A DNA stretch of 64,000 nucleotides from contig NZ_JPRM01000047.1 in NCBI RefSeq assembly GCF_000737695.1, positions 24,561-88,560 on the forward strand. The letters run 5' to 3'. The notes under the pieces were generated by a model. The model was not told the DNA's origin. It saw only the letters and a program-made list of their open reading frames with translations, and ran no database searches. This document shows, piece after piece, positions 24,198 through 32,756 of the stretch. A program made the position numbers and the translations under genes. Source of the DNA: Flavobacterium hydatis (GTDB taxonomy: Bacteria > Bacteroidota > Bacteroidia > Flavobacteriales > Flavobacteriaceae). Numbering within the stretch: position 1 is the stretch's first letter; each line of letters begins with the position of its first letter.

Positions 24198-26123
24198 ATG
24201 AAAACCAATACTTCTTTGGCTTACGACATACCCGGCAAATTTGAAGAAACCCGATTTGAGAAAAATCATAATGTGATTTTTGATAATTCTATTGTAGGTT
24301 CAAAAGCAGTTGCTCAGGAAATAGCCGAATTAATCCGTTCAAAACAAGCCAAGAATAAAACTTGTGTACTTGGTCTGTCAACAGGCTCATCACCTATAAA
24401 AGTATACGAAGAGTTGGTTCGCTTGCACAAAGAAGAAGGTCTTAGTTTTTACAATGTAGTTACTTTTAATCTGGATGAATATTATCCGATGACCAAAGAG
24501 AACCGTCAGAGTTATCATTATTTCATGCACCAGTATCTGTTTAATCATATAGATATAAAGCCAGAAAACGTAAATATTCCAGACGGAACAGTAGTTTTAG
24601 AAGAACTGAATCAATATTGTGTTGATTATGAAATGAAAATAAAAGAAGCTGGAGGTCTTGATTTTCAACTTTTAGGAATTGGTCGTACAGGACACGTAGG
24701 ATTTAATGAGCCAGGATCACACATTAATTCAGGAACAAGAATTATTACACTAGATCACATTACCAGAGTCGATGCTTCATCAGACTTTAATGGTATCGAT
24801 AACGTTCCTAAAAGAGCAATTACCATGGGAGTTTCTACAATTCTTAGATCTAAAAGAATTGTTTTGATGGCTTGGGGACAAAATAAAGCCGAAATCATCA
24901 AGAGAACTATTCAGGGAGATATAAGTTCAGAAGTTCCTGCTACATTTTTGCAAAATCATTCAAACGCAACTTTCGTATTAGATAAATCTTCAGCATCAGA
25001 ATTAACACGATTTGAAACACCGTGGTTAGTAGGCGGATGTACTTGGACACAAGAATTAAAAAGCAAAGCAATCGTTTGGCTTTGTAAAGAAACCAAACAA
25101 TCTATATTAAAACTTACCGACAGAGATTATAACAATAATGGTATGTCAGATCTTTTGGCGCAAGAAGGTTCTGCTTATGATTTGAATATTAATATGTTCA
25201 ATGTTTTACAGCATACCATTACAGGTTGGCCAGGAGGAAAACCAAATACAGATGATTCACACCGCCCAGAGAGAGCCAATCCAGCTAAGAAAAGAGTAAT
25301 CCTTTTTAGTCCACATCCAGATGATGATGTGATATCTATGGGAGGAACATTTTCTAAATTAATAAAACAAGGACACGATGTACATGTAGTATACCAAACT
25401 TCAGGTAATATTGCAGTTACAGATGACGAAGCATTAAAATTTGCCGAAGTATGTAGTGATTTTGTTGGAAAAGAAATTGGAGAAGTTAATTTTTCATCAG
25501 TTATTAATTTCCTGAATAATAAAACAGAAAATCAAATTGATTCTTTAGAAGTTCGAAAATTAAAAGGACTTATAAGAAGACGTGAGTCATACGCAGCCAC
25601 AAGATATATTGGTTTAAAAGACGAGAATACCCATTTCCTGGATCTTCCTTTTTATGAAACAGGACAAGTAAAGAAAAATCCTTTAGGCATTGAAGACATT
25701 GCTATCGTTAAAGATATTATTGCCAAAATAAAACCACATCAGGTATTTGCAGCAGGAGATTTGGCAGATCCACACGGAACGCATGAAGTATGCTTGAATG
25801 CAATATTTGCAGCCATGAAAGAGCTAAAGTCAGAACTTTATATGAATGATTGCTGGTTGTGGTTATATAGAGGAGCTTGGCACGAATGGGATATTCACGA
25901 AATAGATATGGCAGTACCATTAAGTCCATCAGAAGTATTATTAAAACGTCATGCGATTTTATACCATCAATCTCAGAAAGATAGAGTAATGTTTCAAGGA
26001 AATGACTCAAGAGAATTCTGGGTTAGAGCCGAAGACCGTAATAAAAATACAGCCTTTTTATATGATCAATTAGGATTGGCTGAATACGAAGCAATCGAAG
26101 CATTTAAACGTTTTGATTATTAA
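24198..26123 (+). CDS. nagB: Glucosamine-6-phosphate deaminase fused to a PIG-L/LmbE-type deacetylase domain
   Basis: A 641-residue cytoplasmic protein. Residues ~25-290 are NagB (LGLSTGSSP, NLD93EYYPM, GIGRTGH166VGFNEPG with the catalytic His and its loop), which turns GlcN-6P into Fru-6P and ammonia. Residues ~365-640 are a zinc-dependent PIG-L/LmbE domain with H373-PDDD and D524-PHGTH, the usual metal ligands of N-acetylglucosaminyl deacetylases. Single-domain NagB is about 260 residues. The fusion is common in Bacteroidetes. No separate nagA is in the window, so the second domain may deacetylate GlcNAc-6P before deamination (inference). The gene starts the metabolic part of the rightward arm. 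Confidence 0.93.
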   Translation: MKTNTSLAYDIPGKFEETRFEKNHNVIFDNSIVGSKAVAQEIAELIRSKQAKNKTCVLGLSTGSSPIKVYEELVRLHKEEGLSFYNVVTFNLDEYYPMTKENRQSYHYFMHQYLFNHIDIKPENVNIPDGTVVLEELNQYCVDYEMKIKEAGGLDFQLLGIGRTGHVGFNEPGSHINSGTRIITLDHITRVDASSDFNGIDNVPKRAITMGVSTILRSKRIVLMAWGQNKAEIIKRTIQGDISSEVPATFLQNHSNATFVLDKSSASELTRFETPWLVGGCTWTQELKSKAIVWLCKETKQSILKLTDRDYNNNGMSDLLAQEGSAYDLNINMFNVLQHTITGWPGGKPNTDDSHRPERANPAKKRVILFSPHPDDDVISMGGTFSKLIKQGHDVHVVYQTSGNIAVTDDEALKFAEVCSDFVGKEIGEVNFSSVINFLNNKTENQIDSLEVRKLKGLIRRRESYAATRYIGLKDENTHFLDLPFYETGQVKKNPLGIEDIAIVKDIIAKIKPHQVFAAGDLADPHGTHEVCLNAIFAAMKELKSELYMNDCWLWLYRGAWHEWDIHEIDMAVPLSPSEVLLKRHAILYHQSQKDRVMFQGNDSREFWVRAEDRNKNTAFLYDQLGLAEYEAIEAFKRFDY

Positions 26124-26169
26124 TAATTTGTGTTAGTTTAATAGATTTCCAATTAAGGATTATAATCCT

Positions 26170-26225
26170 GCAAGATTTTGTACCGCAGACCTAACTTTTT
26201 TAAATGCAGTTAGGTCTAATCTTGC
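26170..26225. repeat. 56-nt extended imperfect hairpin between nagB and the dehydrogenase gene
   Basis: An inner perfect 10-bp stem AGACCTAACT/AGTTAGGTCT (26187-26196 with 26208-26217) continues on the 3' side without a gap into AATCTTGC, which pairs with GCAAGATT at 26170-26177 across a 9-nt bulge. No U-tract follows. It could stabilise mRNA, uncouple the expression of the two genes, or be a repeat element. Confidence 0.5.
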
Positions 26226-26291
26226 TAACTTGCAAGGTTAAATAATACCTTGGAGTACAATAGTAAAAAATAATAGCAATATCACCATTAA

Positions 26292-29207
26292 ATGTCTGAT
26301 TCTCTTCAATTACAGCAATTATCCGATTCATTAGAAGGAACCCTTTTTTATGACGAGCTTCATAAAAAATTATATGCCACTGATGCATCTGCGTATAGAA
26401 TTATACCGCAAGCAGTAGCAGTTCCAAAAACAGAAGAAGATATTGTTAAGATTATTCGCTTTGCGGCAAAAAATAAGATTTCGATAACGCCTAGAACGGC
26501 AGGAACTTCTTTGGCAGGGCAAACGGTAGGAAACGGAATAATTGTAGATGTTTCTAAACATTTTACCAAGATTGTTGCTTTTGATGCTGCGAAGAAAACC
26601 ATAACAGTTCAGCCCGGAGTAATTCGTGATGAACTGAATTTATATTTAAAACCACACGGATTATTCTTTGGCCCTAATACATCGACTACAAATAGATGTA
26701 TGATTGGCGGAATGGTAGGGAATAATTCATCAGGAACAACATCAATACGCTATGGAGTTACACGTGATAAAATAGTCGAGATAAAAGCTGTTTTAAGTGA
26801 CGGAAGCATTGTTGTATTTAAGGAAATGTCTTCGGAAGAGTTTATAGAAAAGACAAAAGGAGATTCGCTGGAAAGTAAAATCTATAAAGCAATTTATGAG
26901 GAACTTTCGAATAAAGAAAATCAGGAAGAAATTGTAAAAGAATTTCCAAAACCTGAAATTCACAGAAGAAATACAGGATATGCAATTGATTTATTATTAA
27001 AATCAGACTTATTTTCGGGTACAGAAAACACAATAAATTTAGGGAAGCTACTTTGCGGAAGTGAAGGAACTTTGGCATTTACTACAGAAATTACACTGAA
27101 AGTAGATGATTTGCCACCAACAAATAATGTTATGGTAGTGGCACATTTTCATACTATTCAGGAAAGTTTAGAAGCCGTAGTTACCGCAATGAAACATCAT
27201 TTGTACACTTGCGAAATGATGGATGATACGATATTAGATTGTACCAAAACAAATAGAGAACAAGCTAAAAACAGGTTTTTTATTGTGGGAGAACCTAAGG
27301 CAGTTATAATGCTCGAAGTAGGATCACACATTAGTATGGAAGATGCCGAATTACAGGCAGATGCTTTGATTAAAGATCTTGAGGAAAATAATTTTGGGTA
27401 TGCTTTGCCTAAAATTTATGGAAGCGATATTGATAAAATAAATGAATTACGAAAAGCAGGATTGGGACTTTTGGGAAGTATTGTAGGCGATGATAAAGCT
27501 GCAGATTCTATAGAAGATACAGCGGTTGAGCTAAGTGATTTACCTAATTATATTGCCGATTTTTCTGCCATGATGGAAAGTCATGGACAAAGCGCCATTT
27601 ATTATGCACACGCAGGAGCAGGAGAAATACATTTACGTCCGGTTTTAAATTTAAAAACAAAAGAAGGATTACACCAATTTAGAAACATTGCTACTGAAGT
27701 GGCTATTTTGGTAAAAAAATATAGAGGTTCACTAAGTGGAGAACACGGTGACGGAATAGTTCGTGGAGAGTTTTTACCTTTTATGATAGGCGAAAAAAAT
27801 TACGAATTATTAAAACGAATTAAAAGTGCTTTTGACCCACATACAATTTTGAATGTTGGAAAAATTGTAAACGCTTGGAAGATGGATGAAAATCTTCGGG
27901 TAGAATCGGGAAGGGTAGAACCAGATATTAAAACCATTCAGGATTTCTCAGATAGTATGGGGATTTTGCGTGCTGCCGAAAAATGTAATGGTTCAGGCGA
28001 TTGCAGAAAATTACCTTCGGCAGGAGGAACTTTATGTCCAAGTTACCGCGCCACCAGAAATGAGAAAGATACAACTCGCGCTAGAGCCAATGCACTGAGA
28101 GAATATTTAACCCATTCGGAGAAAGACAATAAATTCGACCACGAAGAATTGTATAAAGTATTTGAGTTGTGTGTGAGCTGTAAAGCCTGTGCAAGCGAAT
28201 GTCCGAGTAATGTAGATGTAGCTACTTTAAAATCGGAGTTTTTATACCAATACCAAAAAGCAAACGGATTTTCGGTTCGAAATAAAATATTTGCTTTCAA
28301 TTCGAAATTGAATAAGCTAGGAAGTATTGCACCTTCCATGACAAATTTTGTAGCAAATTTAGGTTTTGTTAAAAAAAGCATGGGAATTGCATCTCAAAGA
28401 CAAGTTCCATTATTAGCGCCAACAACGTTTAGAAAGTGGTACGAAAAAAATAAAAAATCAGCAAAAAGCAATTCTTTTACAAACGGAAAAGTCTATCTGT
28501 TTTGTGATGAGTTTACCAATTATTATGATGTTCCAGTTGGGATAGATGCTTATGAATTACTTACAGGATTAGGTTACGAAGTAATAATTGTAGATCACGA
28601 AGAAAGCGGGAGAGCCTTTATATCAAAAGGATTTTTGGAAGAAGCACAAGAAATCGCCAATAAAAACGTAGGTATTTTTAAAGATTTAATTTCAGAAAAT
28701 ACGCCGCTGATAGGAATCGAACCATCGGCTATATTGACTTTTAGAGACGAATATATTCGATTAGCAAAGGACAAAGAAAGTGCTGAGAAATTATCAAAAA
28801 ATACATTTACAGTCGAAGAGTTCTTTAAGAGAGAAATTGCAACAGGAAAAATTCATTCGGGGCAATTTTCAGATGTAGAGAAAACAATAAAAATTCACGG
28901 GCACTGTCATCAAAAATCATTGAGTACAGTCGAAGCTTCTTTTGCTATGCTTAATGTACCTAAAAATAGTTCGGTTACTATTTATAATTCAGGTTGTTGT
29001 GGTATGGCAGGTTCATTTGGATATGAAAAAGAGCATTACGAAATCAGTATGCAAATGGGTGAGGATACGTTGTTCCCGAAAATTCGTTCAACCGAAGCAA
29101 CAACTGCAATTGCGGCTGCAGGAACGAGTTGCCGTCATCAGATTTTTGACGGAACCAACAGAAAAGCAATGCATCCAGTGACGATTTTGAGGGATTGTTT
29201 GAAGTAA
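26292..29207 (+). CDS. FAD-linked/Fe-S D-lactate-type dehydrogenase
   Basis: A 971-residue fused oxidoreductase. Residues ~20-230 bind FAD (TPRTAGTSLAGQ, GGMVGNNSSGTTSIRYG). Residues ~250-530 are the FAD-oxidase C domain (SGEHGDGIVRGEF). Ferredoxin-like cysteines follow: C565, C571 and C582, then C627-x2-C630-x2-C633-x3-C637-P. The end carries CCG-type motifs (HGHCHQKS, NSGCCGMAGSFGY). This arrangement is typical of quinone-linked D-lactate or glycolate dehydrogenases. MurQ releases D-lactate, so D-lactate oxidation to pyruvate is the most economical role in this locus. Another 2-hydroxyacid remains possible. No signal peptide; it should act at the inner face of the membrane. Confidence 0.9.
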   Translation: MSDSLQLQQLSDSLEGTLFYDELHKKLYATDASAYRIIPQAVAVPKTEEDIVKIIRFAAKNKISITPRTAGTSLAGQTVGNGIIVDVSKHFTKIVAFDAAKKTITVQPGVIRDELNLYLKPHGLFFGPNTSTTNRCMIGGMVGNNSSGTTSIRYGVTRDKIVEIKAVLSDGSIVVFKEMSSEEFIEKTKGDSLESKIYKAIYEELSNKENQEEIVKEFPKPEIHRRNTGYAIDLLLKSDLFSGTENTINLGKLLCGSEGTLAFTTEITLKVDDLPPTNNVMVVAHFHTIQESLEAVVTAMKHHLYTCEMMDDTILDCTKTNREQAKNRFFIVGEPKAVIMLEVGSHISMEDAELQADALIKDLEENNFGYALPKIYGSDIDKINELRKAGLGLLGSIVGDDKAADSIEDTAVELSDLPNYIADFSAMMESHGQSAIYYAHAGAGEIHLRPVLNLKTKEGLHQFRNIATEVAILVKKYRGSLSGEHGDGIVRGEFLPFMIGEKNYELLKRIKSAFDPHTILNVGKIVNAWKMDENLRVESGRVEPDIKTIQDFSDSMGILRAAEKCNGSGDCRKLPSAGGTLCPSYRATRNEKDTTRARANALREYLTHSEKDNKFDHEELYKVFELCVSCKACASECPSNVDVATLKSEFLYQYQKANGFSVRNKIFAFNSKLNKLGSIAPSMTNFVANLGFVKKSMGIASQRQVPLLAPTTFRKWYEKNKKSAKSNSFTNGKVYLFCDEFTNYYDVPVGIDAYELLTGLGYEVIIVDHEESGRAFISKGFLEEAQEIANKNVGIFKDLISENTPLIGIEPSAILTFRDEYIRLAKDKESAEKLSKNTFTVEEFFKREIATGKIHSGQFSDVEKTIKIHGHCHQKSLSTVEASFAMLNVPKNSSVTIYNSGCCGMAGSFGYEKEHYEISMQMGEDTLFPKIRSTEATTAIAAAGTSCRHQIFDGTNRKAMHPVTILRDCLK

Positions 29208-29274
29208 ATTTCTCGAACATAAATTTTATGTTTTTTGAGTTTCATTAAATAAATAAGATTGTAACAAAAAAAGT

Positions 29275-29356
29275 TAACCATATAAGAGATAAAAGGAAAT
29301 ATAAGCATGGCTGATTGGCATAAAACTTAAATGAACTTATATCGCTTATATGGTTA
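29275..29356. repeat. 82-bp palindromic dispersed repeat, copy 1
   Basis: The ends TAACCATATAAG and CTTATATGGTTA (29275-29286, 29345-29356) are perfect 12-bp inverted repeats. The interior word AAATATAAGCATGG and the stretch AACTTAAATGAACTTA recur in the copy at 59451. It lies in the 326-bp spacer between the dehydrogenase and esterase genes. Confidence 0.6.
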
Positions 29357-29533
29357 GAATAATTTTATTGACCTAGCTGTAGCTTTAAAGTCAGTGAAAT
29401 AAGGACTTAGAGAAAGAAAGTTAAATCATTTAACCCGTTATATTTTCTTGTCAAAATGTATTAGAAATAAAAATTCTCATACATTTTGAAGAAAAGCTAT
29501 TGCCCCTTTTTAACCAAAAGAAACCATAATTCT

Positions 29534-30352
29534 ATGAAAAAAACAATCTATACATTACTCTTAGTATTTCTGTTTTTCTCGGCAAAAGCGGCTAAGACAG
29601 ACACAATACAAGTGTTTAGCACATCGATGAATAAAAACATAAAGACGTGTGTAATAGTTCCTGATAATTACAAAAAAAGCAAGAAAAATTTACCAGTTGT
29701 GTATCTGCTTCATGGATATAGCGGAAATTATGCAACTTGGGTAAAAAGTTTTAAAGAAGTTGGAGAACAGGTAGATAAATATGGATTTATAGTAATTGGT
29801 GTTGATGGAAATTATTCAAGTTGGTATTTTGATAGTCCGATTGACCCAACTTTTAAATATGAAACTTATGTTGTAGAAGAGTTAGTTCCCTTTATAGACA
29901 AAAATTACAAAACAATTGCAAGTCGTGAGGGTCGTGCCATATCAGGTCTTAGTATGGGCGGACACGGAGCATTGTATCTTTCGTTTAAACATCAGGATGT
30001 GTTTGGAGCTGCGGGAAGTATGAGTGGAGGAGTAGATTTTCGTCCGTTTCCTGAAAAATGGGATATAAAAAAACGCTTAGGTTCCATAACAGAATTTCCT
30101 GATAATTGGGACAAAAATACAGTAGTAAATATGCTCGGATTGGTAGAGAGCAACAATATAAAACTTATTATCGATTGCGGTGTGGATGATTTTTTTATTG
30201 ATGTAAATAGAGAACTTCATACAAAGATGCTCAGTCTAAAAATAAATCATGATTATATAGAACGTCCAGGGAAACACAATATCGAATATTGGGAAAACTC
30301 CCTGAAATTTCAATTACTGTTTTTTTATAATTTTTTCAATAGCGTAAAGTAG
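29534..30352 (+). CDS. Exported alpha/beta-hydrolase esterase (esterase D/FGH-like)
   Basis: A 272-residue secreted esterase. I use the ATG at 29534, which opens with a clean signal peptide (MKKTIYTLLLVFLFFSAKA); an in-frame TTG 16 codons upstream would bury it. The alpha/beta-hydrolase features are YLLHGYSG (oxyanion region), G-L-S140-M-G-G (nucleophile), an Asp near 217-218 (IDCGVDDF) and H247 (GKHNIEYW). Relatives include tributyrin esterases, S-formylglutathione hydrolases and acetyl-xylan-type esterases. In this locus it might remove O-acetyl groups from peptidoglycan sugars, but this is only a suggestion from context. Confidence 0.87.
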   Translation: MKKTIYTLLLVFLFFSAKAAKTDTIQVFSTSMNKNIKTCVIVPDNYKKSKKNLPVVYLLHGYSGNYATWVKSFKEVGEQVDKYGFIVIGVDGNYSSWYFDSPIDPTFKYETYVVEELVPFIDKNYKTIASREGRAISGLSMGGHGALYLSFKHQDVFGAAGSMSGGVDFRPFPEKWDIKKRLGSITEFPDNWDKNTVVNMLGLVESNNIKLIIDCGVDDFFIDVNRELHTKMLSLKINHDYIERPGKHNIEYWENSLKFQLLFFYNFFNSVK

Positions 30353-30416
30353 GTACAAAGGTTCAGAGAAACAAAGGTTCAAAGGTTTCCTATAGATACG
30401 CATATAGACGCACAGT

Positions 30417-30448
30417 GTAGAGACGCACCGCAGTGCGTCTAACGCAAC
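30417..30448. repeat. Palindromic repeat GTAGAGACGCACCGCA, copy 1
   Basis: AGACGCAC and GTGCGTCT form an 8-bp stem around CGCA. The unit GTAGAGACGCACCGCAnTGC is repeated at 30561. It follows the esterase gene within a repeat-rich spacer. Confidence 0.6.
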
Positions 30449-30560
30449 AATAACAGACATTGCGTCTAAAGGATCAAAAGATTTTTTTTCGCCACGAATT
30501 AATGAATTTACACGAATTAAATCTGCTAAATCTGCGAGAGAAAAAACACAAAGATGTTTT

Positions 30561-30592
30561 GTAGAGACGCACCGCATTGCGTCTAACACAAC
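30561..30592. repeat. Palindromic repeat GTAGAGACGCACCGCA, copy 2
   Basis: Same unit as at 30417, with CATTGC instead of CAGTGC in the loop side, and the same following GTCTAACnCAAC. About 145 bp separate the two copies. The spacer 30353-30638 otherwise holds 'caaaggttcaaaggtttcctat' and 'gccacgaattaatg' type repeats and no gene. Confidence 0.6.
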
Positions 30593-30638
30593 GTAACCAC
30601 AATATAATTTGTTTCAAAATAAAGTAAAAAACAAACCA

Positions 30639-32378
30639 ATGAAACATTCATTTTCGATAATATTATTACTTTTTATAATTGCATCAGGGTTTTCTCAGAA
30701 GGCAGAAAAATCAGGGAATATCAAGTTTGTACAACTTACAGATTTGCATGTTTCTGTGGGGAACGAAAATGATTTTTTGTTGCAAGACATTATAAAAGAA
30801 ATCAATAATTCGGATAATGAATTTGTTGTAGTAACAGGAGATTTAACAAATCGTGGCGCAGACGATGAACTAAAGCAAGTACATTCAATTCTTGCAAAAC
30901 TGAAAATTCCGTATTATGTAATCTCAGGAAATCACGAAACCAATTGGAGCGAAAGCGCAGGACTAACGTATAAAAAAATATGGGGCAATGATAGATTTGT
31001 TTTTTCAAAAGGAGACTATCTTTTTATCGGATTTCCGTGTGGTCCATACATGAAAATGGGAGATGGTTTTGTAAAGCATGAAGATGTCCTTTGGCTTGAC
31101 CAAACCTTAAAAGACAGTCTTAAGAACAGCAATAAAAAAGTACTGAACTTTGCACATTACCCATTAGATAATAGTGTGAGTAATTATAAAGAAGTACTCT
31201 CTGTTCTAGAAAAGTATCCTACAGTTGTAAGTTTCTGTGGTCACGGACATACTTTAAAAAAATACGATTTCTCGGGATTAAGCGGAATAATGGGAGCATC
31301 TATTACTTCACGCGACGGAAAAACAAAAAGTTATAACGAGGTTGTAATCAGTAATGATAGTATTAGTGTTTATCAGAAAATGATAGGTAAAGCAGGAGTA
31401 TTTAATTTCTCAGTTCCAACAAAACCTTCAAAAATTGAAATTCCAAAAGACAATTTAGAGGCTAATTTCCCTCCATTTATAAAAGACATTGCATCTATTT
31501 ATAGTGTTCCTTGTTTTGATAAAAAGAGTGTTTATTTTACCAATTCTATTGGTGAGATACAATCGGTTAATTTGAAAAATAAAACGCTTAATTGGAAAAC
31601 AGAAACAGGAAACGCAATTTATTTCGCACCAATTATTGTAAAAAACAATCTTGTTATTGGTACGATAGAAGGGAATTTGTTAGGGTTTAATGTCGAATCG
31701 GGAAAGCAAAAATGGAGCATAGTAGTTGGCGGAGTTTTGGTAGGTTCGCCAATTGTCGAGAATAATAAAATTTATACAGCAAGTTCTACAGCATTTATTT
31801 GTATTGATGCCGTTAGCGGACAGGTAATCTGGAAGAATAACTTACCACAATCGTATTCGCAAGGAACACCATTAATACAAGGTGATAAAATCATTTTTGG
31901 AGCATGGGATGCCAATGTATATTGCTTAAATAAAAATACGGGAGCACTTATTTGGAGATGGAATAACGGTAATACAAATCAGCTTTTATACTCGGCTGGA
32001 AATGTAAATGTAGCATCTACAAAAAACAGACTTTACTTTGTTACTCCCGAACGTTTTCTAACCATTTTGAATATCGAAACAGGTAAAACTCTTTTAAGAA
32101 CTTCTAAATGGAAAGTTAGAGAATCGATGGGGAAAAGTCAAGAAGGAAAGTGGTTTTATGCAAAAACAATGAATGGCGAATTGCTAAGATTACCATTAAG
32201 TGACAATCTGGAATTGACAGAAGAAAATTTGATTGCAAAAAGCAAAGTTTTAGATTTAAAACTAGGGTACGAACATAATCCGGCAGCAATAATAGAAAGT
32301 AACAATAAAATATATATAGGAAGCAGAAAAGGAGAAGTTGTTATTGTAGATGCAGAGAAATTTGAGATTATAAAATAA
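30639..32378 (+). CDS. Exported calcineurin-like phosphoesterase with C-terminal PQQ-type propeller, 3' end cut by an in-frame stop
   Basis: A 579-residue secreted protein starting at the ATG at 30639 (signal peptide through GFSQ); an earlier in-frame TTG is not used. Residues ~28-250 are a metallophosphoesterase with D35-LH37, GD68LTNRG, GN98H99E, FAHYPL and GHGHT, the complete metal-binding set. Residues ~290-579 are BamB/PQQ-like propeller blades (for example GQVIWKNNLP and GALIWRWNN). The reading frame ends at TAA 32376-32378, but the same frame continues for 32 more propeller-like codons. The cell-wall substrate, if any, is unknown. It shares a strand with the GHL10 and GH20 genes. Confidence 0.87.
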   Translation: MKHSFSIILLLFIIASGFSQKAEKSGNIKFVQLTDLHVSVGNENDFLLQDIIKEINNSDNEFVVVTGDLTNRGADDELKQVHSILAKLKIPYYVISGNHETNWSESAGLTYKKIWGNDRFVFSKGDYLFIGFPCGPYMKMGDGFVKHEDVLWLDQTLKDSLKNSNKKVLNFAHYPLDNSVSNYKEVLSVLEKYPTVVSFCGHGHTLKKYDFSGLSGIMGASITSRDGKTKSYNEVVISNDSISVYQKMIGKAGVFNFSVPTKPSKIEIPKDNLEANFPPFIKDIASIYSVPCFDKKSVYFTNSIGEIQSVNLKNKTLNWKTETGNAIYFAPIIVKNNLVIGTIEGNLLGFNVESGKQKWSIVVGGVLVGSPIVENNKIYTASSTAFICIDAVSGQVIWKNNLPQSYSQGTPLIQGDKIIFGAWDANVYCLNKNTGALIWRWNNGNTNQLLYSAGNVNVASTKNRLYFVTPERFLTILNIETGKTLLRTSKWKVRESMGKSQEGKWFYAKTMNGELLRLPLSDNLELTEENLIAKSKVLDLKLGYEHNPAAIIESNNKIYIGSRKGEVVIVDAEKFEIIK

Positions 32379-32477
32379 ATTAATTTAGGAAGTTCGAGTG
32401 TAAATGGATTTACAGTAGATGATAAAGGGAACGTTTGGACATCACTTATTGAGGGAGGAATTTATTTGTTAGAGTAA
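32379..32477 (+). pseudogene. In-frame continuation of the propeller after a premature TAA
   Basis: Directly after the TAA, with no frame change, the sequence encodes a 32-residue segment containing VNGFTVDDKGNVWTSLIEGG and ending IYLLE before TAA at 32475-32477. The DDKGNVWTS pattern is a classic propeller-blade motif, so this is very likely the lost last blade of the preceding gene. Either the strain carries a nonsense mutation, the stop is read through, or there is a base error. Confidence 0.65.
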
Positions 32478-32756
32478 TTTGTTTCGTCTAGTCTGTCATT
32501 TCTGAAATGACAATATTAGGAAAAGCCTTTGCGAGCTTAGCGTAAAACCTTTGCGAGCTTTGCGGTTAATTTTTTCGCCACAGATTAAAGGATTAAACAG
32601 ATTAATACTATAGCGAGCATAGCGTAAAACCTTGCGAACTTAGCGGTTAAATTCTCCGCTAAAGATTAAAATGATTTAACAAGCTTATGAGACTGTATAC
32701 CGATACTGAATACTTTTCTCGTAACAGATAAAAATAACTAACCAAAAATAGAATTT
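32478..32756. repeat. Intergenic repeat region ('gcgagcttagcgtaaaacctttgcg' type)
   Basis: This spacer holds several tandem-like variants of 'cctttgcgagctttgcggttaa' (about 32525-32565 and 32605-32650) and a 'gccacagattaaa' word near 32577. No ORF or promoter was recognised apart from the leader of the next gene. Confidence 0.5.

Noticed and set aside
29486..29533. Earlier TTG start for the esterase gene
   Set aside because: It would put 16 polar residues before an otherwise perfect signal peptide; the ATG at 29534 is preferred.
30314..30589. A minus-strand 91-codon frame with a duplicated DAMRCVST/DALRCVST pattern
   Set aside because: The internal repeat comes from the two intergenic GTAGAGACGCACC elements; the frame is made of repeats and the end of the esterase gene.
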